From: Georgenia_B sunbinii
GTDB lineage: Bacteria; Actinomycetota; Actinomycetes; Actinomycetales; Actinomycetaceae
Assembly: GCF_036421855.1 (NCBI RefSeq)
Contig: NZ_JAZGOK010000002.1
Strand: one strand, 5' to 3'
Length of the DNA: 64,000 bases
The translations under genes and the position numbers were made by a program. Positions 42,576 through 50,846 of this stretch are shown here, in pieces; within the stretch, counting starts at the first letter, position 1; each line of letters begins with the position of its first letter. The notes under the pieces are model-generated. The model ran no database searches. It saw nothing but the letters and a program-made list of their open reading frames with translations, and was not told the DNA's origin.

Positions 42576-45500
42576 CCGCGCAGTGCTACGACTCAGGGAT
42601 CAACCCCTCGGCGATCCCCGGGCAGAACCTCGACCCCGATGCCGTCGAGACCGCAGCCAGCACGTTGTCCACCAAGGGCGGCAACATCCGCGACCACGGT
42701 GCTGACATCGTCACCGCCTGGCGCGTGCTGTCGGAGCACTACGAGGCCCCGGAGTCAGCAGACCTGCTCACCGTCATGGACCCCGTCGAGACCGACACGC
42801 TCGCCTTCGGCGACGCGCTCGAGTCCGTGGCCACGGCACTGAACACCTTCGCCGACGACATCCGCCCGATCAAGACAGCGCTGGACGCAGTTCGGCTGGA
42901 CGCCGTGACCTTCCGTGAGGACATCGCCGGCGATCCCGAGTGGGAATACGACCAGGGCCACGTCGACCGGAACACCGAGCTCGTCGGTAAGGTCAACGCC
43001 CAGCAGGTACTGCTTTGGGAGGCCGAGCGCACCTGCGCGAACACCATCCGCGCGCTGTACGGCGCCGAGCCCTGGCACGCGATGACCGGCGAGGACGACC
43101 CGCTGGGCTACGGCGTCGACGAGCTGGGCACCGATGCCGCGATGCCGTGGGGCTCGGAGGTCGAGCGGCGGGACAAGTGCCCGAAGTCGGCCGCCGTCCA
43201 GACCAAGCGGTTCGTCTGGGACGGCATCATCGTCGACGGTATCTGGGGCACCGTCGAGGGCTTGGGGATGCTCGTCGGGATCGACGGCGACTGGCCCAAG
43301 TGGGACGTCTTCAGCAGCACCTGGAACTCGATCGGCAGCCTCGTCGGGCTCGGCGACACCCCACCCGGGGAGGCCTGGGCCGGCCTCGGCAAGGGCATGA
43401 TCATGTGGGACGAGTGGGCCGACGGCAACTACGCCCAGGCCGCCGGTGGCACGATTTTCAACGTCGCGACCTTCTTCATCCCCGGCGGCGCAGCAGTCTC
43501 CGGCATCAAGGGCGGCGCGGCAGCCGGCAAGGGTGGCAAGGTGGCGACGGCCCTTACCCGGGCTGCGAACATCCTCGACTTCGTCGACCCGATCGGGCTC
43601 ACCCTCAAGGGCGGCAAGCTCGCCGCTCCGACCGTCCGGACCCTCTTCAACAGCACCCTCGACGGCCTTCGCGGCATCGAGCTGCCGGACTTCCGGCCGC
43701 GGACCAACTTGCCCGACGCGGACCTCCCGAACTACGACGCACCGGGCGCGAACAACCCGCCGGTGCGCGACCCCGACACCCAGCCGGTGCGCGAGCAGCC
43801 GCCGGTCGAGGCACCGGAGCCGGCCCGCGTCGGGTCGAACACCCCCGCCAACGAGATTCCTTCCGGCAGCGGCACGCAGCCGAGCGGCAGCCAGCCGGCC
43901 TCGCAGGTCGGCGGTACCGGAAGCGGGCCCGACGGGTTCACCGAGGGGCCCGGCTCCCCCGGCCAGAGCACCGGTGGCCAGACCACCGGCGGCGGCACCG
44001 ACGCGCCGACCGGCGGGTCGTCCTCCGGCAACGGCGGCGGGACCAGCTCCGGCGGCGACGGCACGCCCACCGGCAACGGTGGCAGCGGCGCCGGCAACGG
44101 CAACACCGGCGGCTCTAGCACCGGTGGCTCTGGCACCGGTGGCACCAACCCCGGCACCAGCATCGTCGACGAGATCGCCGACGGCGGCCCCAACCCCGGC
44201 GGCAACAACACCCCCGGCGAGACCGGCGGCTCCAACTCCGGCGACACCGGCGGCACGAACTCCGGCGACACCGGCGGGTCCAACGCAGGCGAGACCGGCG
44301 GGTCCAACGCTGGCGAGACTGGCGGCTCCAACTCCGGCGACACCGGCGGGTCAGGCTCCGGCGAGACCGGCGGGTCCAACGGCTCTGGCACCGGTGGCAC
44401 CAACCCCGGCACCAGCATCGTCGACGAGATCGCCGACGGCGGCCCCAACCCCGGCGGCAACAACACCCCCGACGAGACCGGCGGCTCCAACGCAGGCGAG
44501 ACCGGCGGCTCCAACTCCGGCGAGACCGGCGGGTCGAACTCCGGCGACACCGGCGGGTCCAACGCAGGCGAGACCGGCGGATCCGGCTCCGGCACCGACG
44601 GCACCAACCCCGGCACCAGCATCGTCGACGAGATCGCCGACGGCGGCCCCAACCCCGGCGGCAACAACACCCCCGGCGAGACCGGCGGCTCCAACGCAGG
44701 CGAGACCGGCGGCTCCAACTCCGGCGAGACCGGCGGGTCCAACTCCGGCGAGACCGGCGGGTCCAACGCAGGCGAGACCGGCGGATCCGGCTCCGGCACC
44801 GGCGGCACCAACCCCGGCACCAGCATCGTCGACGAGATCGCCGACGGCGGCCCCAACCCCGGCGGCAACAACACCCCCGGCGAGACCGGCGGCTCCAACG
44901 CAGGCGAGACCGGCGGATCCGGCTCCGGCACCGGCGGCACCAACCCCGGCACCAGCATCGTCGACGAGATCGCCGACGGCGGCCCCAACCCCGGCGGCAA
45001 CAACACCCCCGGCGAGACCGGCGGCACGAACTCCGGCGACACCGGCGGGTCCAACGCAGGCGAGACCGGCGGATCCGGCTCCGGCAACACCGGTGGGTCG
45101 AACCCCGGTGGCAACCTCGTCGACGATGCCGCGCAGGGTGGCACCAACCCGCGCCCGGACGGCGATGGCCCGGCGGGCACGCCGGTCGACCCGCCTGGGC
45201 CCGGCCGCGTGGTCATCGACGACGCCGGTCAGCCGCACGTCGTCAACACCCGCGACGACCTGCTAGGCGGCCAACCTCGCTACCAGGACGCACTGGCGGC
45301 CGAGCTCGCGGCTCGCGGGATGACCGAGACCCAGCTGACGAGGCTCGTCGACACGCCGCTGGAGAACCTCACCCGGCAGGAGGTCACCACCCTCGTCCAG
45401 ATCCGGGACGCACTGCCGCCGATCGGCGCCGGCGACGTCCTGCAGAAGATCGTCACGCCCGACGACGCTCGGCTCATCCTCGGCGACGACATGGTCAACT

Positions 45501-46108
45501 TCGCCGAGCAGGGACTGTTCAACCGCACCAACGTGAACCCGGCAGGGTCCTTCGACAGCATCGGTGGCTTCGTCGCCCGCGCCGCGGACGTCCTGGACCT
45601 GTCGCCGTCGGAGATCTTCGACCAGCTCGGCCTCAACTACAAGGACTCGCCGTTCATCCAGAACGGGGAGTCGATGTTCGCGGTCCGCTACCAGGCCGGC
45701 GACGGCCTCACCATGTCGGACACCGGCCTTCCCGGTCCGCGGCTGGACCCGTCGGTGCCCGCCGGTCCGCTCGAGGCGATGCAGCACATGCCGCAGAGCA
45801 TCTACGACATCGCCGACCCGGCCGCCCGCCGGGTCGCGATGCAGGACTGGGTGAAGACGAACTACCCGGATGCCGCGTACGCGGCCGGGCGTGCCTTCGA
45901 CCCTGCGAACCCGTTCCGGGGCAACGGCTTCGGCGGCTCCGGCGCGCACTACGCCCCGGAGTTCACCTACGGCCCGAGCAGGGTGGCGGTCCCGGAGGGA
46001 GCCGAGCTGCTGCGGCTCGCACCGGACGGCACGCAGGAGGTCGCCGCGGTGTTCCGTGACGGCGAGTGGCACACCGTCGTCGAGCAGCCGGGACCGGCGC
46101 CCCGATGA
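42572..46108 (+). CDS. large repeat-rich T7SS effector candidate (polymorphic-toxin-like)
   Basis: The 1178-residue protein has an N-terminal helical segment (about 1-190) with no signal peptide. A hydrophobic pre-toxin-like stretch follows at about 290-325 (NVATFFIPGGAAVSGIKGG), then a Pro-rich linker (about 370-440). A low-complexity Gly/Ser/Asn/Thr repeat region spans about 443-852, with five copies of the NPGTSIVDEIADGG block. A globular C-terminal region (about 870-1178) includes VVIDDAGQPHVV and the tail from GGFVARAADV (998) to the end. The tail resembles the N-terminal part of the 46526 product. The gene follows WXG100-class genes and is followed by a small gene overlapping its stop, as expected for a toxin and its immunity gene. 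The activity of the tail is not recognised. Confidence 0.82.
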   Translation: MTAQCYDSGINPSAIPGQNLDPDAVETAASTLSTKGGNIRDHGADIVTAWRVLSEHYEAPESADLLTVMDPVETDTLAFGDALESVATALNTFADDIRPIKTALDAVRLDAVTFREDIAGDPEWEYDQGHVDRNTELVGKVNAQQVLLWEAERTCANTIRALYGAEPWHAMTGEDDPLGYGVDELGTDAAMPWGSEVERRDKCPKSAAVQTKRFVWDGIIVDGIWGTVEGLGMLVGIDGDWPKWDVFSSTWNSIGSLVGLGDTPPGEAWAGLGKGMIMWDEWADGNYAQAAGGTIFNVATFFIPGGAAVSGIKGGAAAGKGGKVATALTRAANILDFVDPIGLTLKGGKLAAPTVRTLFNSTLDGLRGIELPDFRPRTNLPDADLPNYDAPGANNPPVRDPDTQPVREQPPVEAPEPARVGSNTPANEIPSGSGTQPSGSQPASQVGGTGSGPDGFTEGPGSPGQSTGGQTTGGGTDAPTGGSSSGNGGGTSSGGDGTPTGNGGSGAGNGNTGGSSTGGSGTGGTNPGTSIVDEIADGGPNPGGNNTPGETGGSNSGDTGGTNSGDTGGSNAGETGGSNAGETGGSNSGDTGGSGSGETGGSNGSGTGGTNPGTSIVDEIADGGPNPGGNNTPDETGGSNAGETGGSNSGETGGSNSGDTGGSNAGETGGSGSGTDGTNPGTSIVDEIADGGPNPGGNNTPGETGGSNAGETGGSNSGETGGSNSGETGGSNAGETGGSGSGTGGTNPGTSIVDEIADGGPNPGGNNTPGETGGSNAGETGGSGSGTGGTNPGTSIVDEIADGGPNPGGNNTPGETGGTNSGDTGGSNAGETGGSGSGNTGGSNPGGNLVDDAAQGGTNPRPDGDGPAGTPVDPPGPGRVVIDDAGQPHVVNTRDDLLGGQPRYQDALAAELAARGMTETQLTRLVDTPLENLTRQEVTTLVQIRDALPPIGAGDVLQKIVTPDDARLILGDDMVNFAEQGLFNRTNVNPAGSFDSIGGFVARAADVLDLSPSEIFDQLGLNYKDSPFIQNGESMFAVRYQAGDGLTMSDTGLPGPRLDPSVPAGPLEAMQHMPQSIYDIADPAARRVAMQDWVKTNYPDAAYAAGRAFDPANPFRGNGFGGSGAHYAPEFTYGPSRVAVPEGAELLRLAPDGTQEVAAVFRDGEWHTVVEQPGPAPR
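44144..45111. repeat. long in-frame repeat array inside the effector gene
   Basis: Five near-identical 72-bp blocks encoding TNPGTSIVDEIADGGPNPGG-NNTP start at 44144, 44399, 44603, 44807 and 44939 (intervals 255, 204, 204 and 132 bp, all multiples of three). Between them lie variable numbers of 24-bp units encoding GGSN(A/S)GET or variants (GDT, TNSG, SGSG). Near-identity at DNA level points to recent unequal recombination or slippage. Confidence 0.95.
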
Positions 46109-46485
46109 GGGCCGGTCACTACGCCGTCGTCGATGGCGTGACGTACCGGTGCGAGAGGCCGCAAGGCCCGGCGATCCTGCTGCTGGCCCCGGTCGACGAG
46201 CCCCAGCCGGACGGGTTCGCCCGTGACAACCGCGGCCGGTGGCGGCGCCGGGTGACTGTGGCTGACGTGTCCCGGGTGTTCTTCGTGCGCACGACCGCCA
46301 TCTGGAAGGGCAAGCGGGTCAAGGTCGACGCCGTCCTGGGCGACGACGCGGCCATCGAGTACACCGGCACCGACATCGACGGCCGGCCCGAGCTGTCCCA
46401 GCGCGAGTACGGCGTCTGGGCCGGGGGTGTGACGGTCGGCTCGCTGTCGGACGCCGACGAGGAAGTGCTGGAGTTCCAGCTGTAG
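46105..46485 (+). CDS. candidate immunity/partner protein of the effector
   Basis: The 126-residue soluble protein starts MRAGHYAVVDGVTYRCERPQ. It has beta-rich segments GRWRRRVTVADVSRVFFVRTTAIW, KVDAVLGDDAAIEYTG and GVWAGGVTVGSLSDADEEV. Its ATG overlaps the effector stop (ATGA), the usual layout of a toxin followed by its immunity gene. Almost the whole protein aligns with residues about 174-296 of the next gene's product (shared GRWRR, W-x-G, YTG, GV and SL positions). No database family was assigned by eye; an Imm-type family is plausible and would need an HMM search. Confidence 0.75.
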   Translation: MRAGHYAVVDGVTYRCERPQGPAILLLAPVDEPQPDGFARDNRGRWRRRVTVADVSRVFFVRTTAIWKGKRVKVDAVLGDDAAIEYTGTDIDGRPELSQREYGVWAGGVTVGSLSDADEEVLEFQL

Positions 46486-46525
46486 AGTCCGGCACGAGGA
46501 TGGGCAACCGAGGAGCAAGTCAGGC

Positions 46526-47449
46526 ATGACACTCATGCAGAAGGCCGTCACCCCGCAGATGTCCGCGGCGTACCTCGAGCGCGGCTTCGACCGGGTCGGC
46601 GGGTTCGTCGTCCGGACCCCCGACGTCGAGCACGCCACGACGCCGGCCGCGGTGTTCGAGGCGCACGGGCTCGGGTTCCCGGGCAGCCCCCACCGGCCCG
46701 ACGCCAACCACGTCGACGTCCTCCGGTTCCCGGCGACGCCGCAGCTGCGGTTCGAGAACGCCGTCGGCGGGATCGACGAGGAGAGCCGGGCACGAACCGG
46801 CGGGACCTTCATCGACCGCCCGCCGTTCACCGGGACCGGCTTCGTCGCCACCGCGGAGGCAGTGGTCCCGCTGTACTGGCTCGCCCACTCCCGGGTGCCG
46901 GCCGGCTCACAGCTGGTCCGGCTAGGAGCGGACGGTACTTCCCGCGTGCTCGCCGAGCACGTCGACGTCGGACACGGCTGGTACTCCCAGACCGAGCAGA
47001 TCGGTCACGCCGCCAGCCCGCGGATCTCGCGCCACGTCGGCCCGATGGCGATGTGGTCGGGCACCGCGCTGAACGCGGACGTCTTCGCCGACCGTGTCGT
47101 CGTCGCCGCCGAGGTCGAGCCGCCGGCGCAGTACGGCTTCCAGCCCACCGGCGCCGGGCGGTGGCGCCGTGAGGTGCCGCGCGACGAGGTGGCCGAGCTG
47201 TTCGAGATGTACGTGGCAGCCAAGTGGAACGGGCTCGCGGTGCGGGTCGTGGACCAGTGGACCGCGCAGGACGGCGAGTCGATCTCCCACGTGAGCTACA
47301 CCGGCCACAACGCCGACCTCGCCGAGGGGCTCCAGCTGCCGAAGGTCGATGCCGGGGTGTACGAGGTGACCGTGCCGACCGCCTCGCTCGTGGCGGTCGA
47401 GCACACCCAGCTCGTCCCGGAGCAGTGGGCGGCCCCCGCCCGAGCCTGA
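46526..47449 (+). CDS. apparent fusion of an effector-tail-like domain with a partner-like domain
   Basis: The 307-residue protein has residues about 24-157 resembling the tail of the 1178-residue effector. Matched pieces are GGFVVRTPDVEHATTPAAVF with GGFVARAADVLDLSPSEIF, and SRVPAGSQLVRLGADGTSRV with SRVAVPEGAELLRLAPDGTQ. Residues about 174-296 resemble the 126-residue partner (GRWRREVPRDEVAELF against GRWRRRVTVADVSRVF). It lacks any N-terminal secretion region. Possible roles are an inactive decoy, a self-neutralised toxin or an orphan immunity carrier. A Shine-Dalgarno-like GAGGAGCAAG precedes ATG 46526. It ends the secretion locus. Confidence 0.78.
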   Translation: MTLMQKAVTPQMSAAYLERGFDRVGGFVVRTPDVEHATTPAAVFEAHGLGFPGSPHRPDANHVDVLRFPATPQLRFENAVGGIDEESRARTGGTFIDRPPFTGTGFVATAEAVVPLYWLAHSRVPAGSQLVRLGADGTSRVLAEHVDVGHGWYSQTEQIGHAASPRISRHVGPMAMWSGTALNADVFADRVVVAAEVEPPAQYGFQPTGAGRWRREVPRDEVAELFEMYVAAKWNGLAVRVVDQWTAQDGESISHVSYTGHNADLAEGLQLPKVDAGVYEVTVPTASLVAVEHTQLVPEQWAAPARA

Positions 47450-47511
47450 CTCAGGCGGGCACGAAGGCCTGACTCAGGCGGGCACGAAGGCCTGACTCAG
47501 GCGGGCACGAC
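47444..47511. repeat. three direct 23-bp repeats spanning two convergent gene ends
   Basis: Units start at 47444, 47467 and 47490. The first two are identical over 23 bp; the third is identical over its first 21 bases. Each contains CCTGACTCAGG. The first unit carries the TGA of the 307-residue gene and the third carries the TGA of the convergent RDD gene on the other strand. Confidence 0.9.
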
Positions 47512-47946
47512 GACGGTGCCGGTGAGCTTGTCGGCGAAGGTCTGCCCCCGCCGGTCACCGATCGGCCACAGCAGCCCTAGGCACAGCGGGAGCACGTCGA
47601 TCACGTGCGCAACGTCGCGCGCGAGGAGCCGGCGCCCGCTCGGGACATCGCCGGTGCCGGCATCGACGACCCTGGTCCCGAGCCTGCGCTTGCCGACCGT
47701 CTGCCCCTCCCGGGCCTGGCGCGCGTAGCGGTTCCAGGACCACAGCGCGAGGTAGACCACCACGGCCAGCCACGCCGCCGCGACACCCGCCGGAGTGAGG
47801 TGGCTGGCGTCGTCGCCGTAGATGTCGCTGGGCTCGGCCGTCACCATCGCGAAGGCCACCGGCACCAGTGCCGGGAGGCCGACGACGAACAGGTCGATCC
47901 AGGTCCCGAACACCCGTGCCGCCCAGGGCGCGGGGACGTCGTTCAC
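47497..47946 (-). CDS. RDD family membrane protein
   Basis: The 149-residue protein has the RDD signature ARVFGTWIDLFVVGLPALVPVAF near the N-terminus and three to four helices. It also has the family ending ARQAREGQTVGKRRLGTRVVDAGTG and GQTFADKLTGTVVVP. The start at GTG 47946 overlaps the stop of the cytochrome b-like gene (GTGA), so the two are co-transcribed. It has unknown function and is a second RDD gene distinct from that at 10494. Confidence 0.87.
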   Translation of the reverse strand: MNDVPAPWAARVFGTWIDLFVVGLPALVPVAFAMVTAEPSDIYGDDASHLTPAGVAAAWLAVVVYLALWSWNRYARQAREGQTVGKRRLGTRVVDAGTGDVPSGRRLLARDVAHVIDVLPLCLGLLWPIGDRRGQTFADKLTGTVVVPA

Positions 47947-48890
47947 CGGGTGACCTTGCCGGTGAGCGCCGCGACCGGCTGGGTGAAGGCGGGTTTGGCG
48001 ACCACCCAGGCACCGACCATGAGGACGACCGCACCAGCGAAGAAGATCAGCCCCAGCCAGCTGTCGTCGTTGCGGGCGGCGAACATGTGGTTGAGGTTCG
48101 CCTGCGCACCGGTGCTGAGCACGAGCGTCACGTGCATGACCGTGAACGCCACGAAGTAGATCATGATCGGGAAGTGCATCGCGCGGGCCGCGGTCACCGG
48201 CAAGACCCGGTTGACCGCGCCTGCGACGCCGCTCTGGCCCTTGGGCCAGCCCGGGGACATCCGCAGCCCACTGAGGAGAGCCAGCGGAGCGGCGACGAAC
48301 GTGGTGACGAAGTAGGCGAGCAGCTGCAGCGCGTTGTAGCTGACCCAGCTGGCGTGCGCCGGCCAGTCGAGCGACAGGTACTGGATCGCGACCGAGGCGG
48401 CGTGGGGGAAGACCTCCCAGCTGATCGGTACGATCCGCAACCACTGCCCGGTGATGAAGATCAGCACCATAAACACCAGGCCGTTGAGCGTCCAGAGGAT
48501 GTCGACGGCGAGGTGGAGCCACAGGTTGAGGCTGATCCGTGCTGGCTTGCCCGCCGTCCGCAACCGGCCGGTGTTGCGACGCTGCCAGTGCCCCTTGGGG
48601 CGCTGGGTGCTGCGCACGAGCAGACCGCTGCGGATGATGAAGACCAGGAAGAAGGCGTTGAGGAAGTGCTGCCAGGCGAGCCACGCCGGGAATCCGACGG
48701 GCGCCGCCTCGGGCAGGTCCGTCTCACCGGGGTACGCCAGCAGGAAGTCAGCGACCGCCGGCACCGTGCGCAGCCACCTCGCGAGCAGGACGACCACGAC
48801 GAGCGCCACCAGCGCCGTCGGCAGCAGCCAGCCGAGCGTCCGCCAGCGACTGCCCGCGCCAGGTCGTCCCGTGGGCCTCGTCCGGGCCAT
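47943..48890 (-). CDS. cytochrome b/b6-domain membrane protein
   Basis: The 315-residue protein has about six helices with paired histidines typical of di-heme b-type cytochromes: FPAWLAWQHFLNAFFLV, LNLWLHLAVDILWTLN, ARAMHFPIMIYFVAFTVMHVTLVL. These resemble the cytochrome b561/formate-dehydrogenase gamma or thiosulfate-reductase cytochrome b fold. It may relay electrons between the quinone pool and an unknown partner; no partner dehydrogenase is nearby. A basic loop RPKGHWQRRNTGRLRT separates helices two and three. It leads a two-gene operon with the RDD gene. Confidence 0.85.
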   Translation of the reverse strand: MARTRPTGRPGAGSRWRTLGWLLPTALVALVVVVLLARWLRTVPAVADFLLAYPGETDLPEAAPVGFPAWLAWQHFLNAFFLVFIIRSGLLVRSTQRPKGHWQRRNTGRLRTAGKPARISLNLWLHLAVDILWTLNGLVFMVLIFITGQWLRIVPISWEVFPHAASVAIQYLSLDWPAHASWVSYNALQLLAYFVTTFVAAPLALLSGLRMSPGWPKGQSGVAGAVNRVLPVTAARAMHFPIMIYFVAFTVMHVTLVLSTGAQANLNHMFAARNDDSWLGLIFFAGAVVLMVGAWVVAKPAFTQPVAALTGKVTR

Positions 48891-48985
48891 GCCGTACTCA
48901 TTTCGTCCGATGGGTGTGAGGGGCCGCGCACGGGTGTGCCGTCACAGCCCCGCCATAGCCTACGGCCCAGGCACCCACGACTCAG

Positions 48986-49046
48986 CGCCCGCCTCGCCCC
49001 GGGCGCTCACCTCGTCCGCCTCGCCCCCTGCGCTCGCCTCGCCCCG
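48986..49046. repeat. low-complexity GCCTCGCCCC-type repeat in an intergenic gap
   Basis: The 275-bp gap between the cytochrome-like and sigma-factor genes contains four imperfect GC(C/T)(C/T)GCCTCGCCCC-like units. Otherwise nothing is recognisable apart from possible promoters for the cytochrome-like gene. Confidence 0.45.
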
Positions 49047-49165
49047 ATGGCTCAACGGTCGCCAGTCCTGGCACTCCCCCGTGAGCGATACTGGCGAGCC
49101 ATCTGCCCACGCCGGGCTGCCGGGCGCGCGAGGGGCCGCGCGGACCGCGCCGGTACCGCGGCGGG

Positions 49166-50227
49166 CTACGTCGCCAGGACCTCCGGGAGGCCGAAGCTGG
49201 TGAACAGGCCGGGTGTGAACCACGCCGTCACGTGCGCCACGCCGTCGGGCCTGGCACTGATCTGCTGGATGTGGAACGCACGGTGCACGCCGTCCTGCCC
49301 GCGCATGTACAGCGCCATCGCCGGCAGCCCGTTCGCGGCGGTCGGGACCATCCGCATGTCGCCCGGGGCGCGGGCCGGGCACCAGGTCGCGATGAGGGTG
49401 CGCACCTGCTGCGGCCCCTGGTACCAGCCGGGGAACGGCGGCATCTCCCAGACGACGTCGGCGGCGAGGAGGTCGACGATCGCCCCGATGTCGTACGCCT
49501 CGAAGGCCGCGACGTAGGCATCGAGCAGCCGGCGACGGCGGTCGTCCGCGGGCAGCACCGGGGGCGCCTCGGTGTCGATGGCGTCGAGCCGGGCTCGGGC
49601 CCGCTGCAGCGTCGAGTTCACCCCGGCGACGGTCATGTCGAGGGACTCCGCCACCTCCCGCGCGCGCCACGCGAGCACGTCGCGCAGCAGCAGCACGGCC
49701 CGCTGCTGGGCGGTGAGGTGCTGCAGCGCCGCGACGAACGCAAGCCGGATGCTGTCGTGCGCCACCGCCTGGGTGGCCGGGTCGGCCGGCGTCGTCGCCC
49801 ACAGGAGCGCGTCGGGCATGGGCTCCAGCCAGCTGGTCGACGGGTCCTCCCGCGGCTCGTGCCGGGCGTCGGTGGCGGGTGCTCCCAGCCCGGTCGGCAG
49901 CGGCCGCCGGCGCCGCCCCTCGAGGTGCGTCAAGCAGGTGTTGGTGGCGATCCGGAACAGCCAGGTGCGCAGCGAGGAGCGGTTCTCGAAGCCGTGGAAG
50001 GCCCGCCACGCCCGCAGGTAGGTCTCCTGCACGAGGTCTTCGGCGTCGTGCACCGACCCGGTCATCCGGTAGCAGTGCGCGAGGATCTCGCGGCGCATCG
50101 GCTCCAGGAGCGCGGCGACCTCGTCCTCGGTGGTGGGCGCGGAGCTCGGCGCAGTCGTCGTCCGGGTCGCTGTCGAGCGTGGCATGGGTCGACGGTACTG
50201 CGGCCTGCCAGGGAGTACCAGGGTCAT
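49166..50227 (-). CDS. ECF RNA polymerase sigma factor with C-terminal SnoaL-like domain
   Basis: The protein of up to 353 residues has sigma region 2 (EILAHCYRMTGSVHDAEDLVQETYLRAWRAFHGFE), region 4 (LTAQQRAVLLLRDVLAWRAREVAESLDMTVAGVNSTLQRARARL) and a C-terminal SnoaL-like domain (about 240-335; FEAYDIGAIVDLLAADVVWEMPPFPGWYQG). This matches the SigX5/SigG-like group, in which the extra domain may replace an anti-sigma factor. ATG 50227 has GGGGGA 8 nt upstream; ATG 50185 is an alternative that trims 14 residues. It is divergent from a VOC-family gene, with an 11-bp palindrome in between, suggesting shared control. Confidence 0.92.
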   Translation of the reverse strand: MTLVLPGRPQYRRPMPRSTATRTTTAPSSAPTTEDEVAALLEPMRREILAHCYRMTGSVHDAEDLVQETYLRAWRAFHGFENRSSLRTWLFRIATNTCLTHLEGRRRRPLPTGLGAPATDARHEPREDPSTSWLEPMPDALLWATTPADPATQAVAHDSIRLAFVAALQHLTAQQRAVLLLRDVLAWRAREVAESLDMTVAGVNSTLQRARARLDAIDTEAPPVLPADDRRRRLLDAYVAAFEAYDIGAIVDLLAADVVWEMPPFPGWYQGPQQVRTLIATWCPARAPGDMRMVPTAANGLPAMALYMRGQDGVHRAFHIQQISARPDGVAHVTAWFTPGLFTSFGLPEVLAT

Positions 50228-50319
50228 CGGCCATCCCCCACGTCGGTGCTGGGCACAGGTCGTCTCCTCTCGTCGGGGCCACCACGGCCCTCTCCTGCTA
50301 CCGACCTCCGGCGGTGGCG

Positions 50320-50349
50320 GAACTCATCGCCGCCCGCCGCGATGAGTTC
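50320..50349. promoter_or_regulatory. 11-bp palindrome between sigma-factor and VOC genes
   Basis: GAACTCATCGC (50320-50330) and its exact reverse complement (50339-50349) are separated by 8 nt. The site lies 92 bp from the sigma-factor start and 64 bp from the VOC gene start in the divergent intergenic region. It is probably a dimeric repressor or activator site. Confidence 0.62.
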
Positions 50350-50413
50350 GACGCCTGCCCCGGGTCGGTCATGAGTACACCGGCCCAGCTGGGCCGAGAC
50401 GAGAGGAAACCCG

Positions 50414-50839
50414 ATGGACCGCATGATCTTCGTCAACCTGCCGGTCGGCGACCTCCTGGCCACCCGCACGTTCTACCGCGCGCTCGGCTTCGAGATCAAC
50501 GAGATGTTCTCCGACGAGCACTGCGCCTGCGTGGTCATCTCGCCGACCATCTACGTCATGGCGCTCGACCACTCCCGGTTCGCCGACTTCGTCACCACCC
50601 CGATCGCCGACGCCCACGAGGTGAGCCAGGTGATCAACTGCTTGTCGGCGGCCACGCGGGACGAGGTGGACGCGTTCGTGGCGGCGGCGGTGGCCAACGG
50701 CGGCGCGGAGCACCGCGCCACCGGGATGGTCTCCGAGGGCGAGGCGCCCGACGGCGCGGTGATGTACGGCCGGGCAGTGACCGATCCCGACGGGCACGTC
50801 TGGGAGATCCTCTACATGTCCCAGCCCTCGGCGGGCTGA
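50414..50839 (+). CDS. VOC family protein (glyoxalase/dioxygenase fold)
   Basis: The 141-residue protein has two betaalphabetabetabeta modules: MIFVNLPVGDLLATRTFYRALGFEINEMFS and AVTDPDGHVWEILYM (metal-ligand Glu near the end). It resembles the group often annotated as lactoylglutathione-lyase-like or extradiol dioxygenase. The ATG follows GAGAGGAAA. It is divergent from an ECF sigma factor, which commonly pairs with such small detoxification-type genes. Substrate unknown. Confidence 0.88.
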   Translation: MDRMIFVNLPVGDLLATRTFYRALGFEINEMFSDEHCACVVISPTIYVMALDHSRFADFVTTPIADAHEVSQVINCLSAATRDEVDAFVAAAVANGGAEHRATGMVSEGEAPDGAVMYGRAVTDPDGHVWEILYMSQPSAG

Positions 50840-50846
50840 GGGGCGG

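Noticed and set aside
43732..45216. Minus-strand Pro-rich frame through the effector repeats
   Set aside because: It mirrors the repeat units of the plus-strand gene; it has no start context and no globular part.
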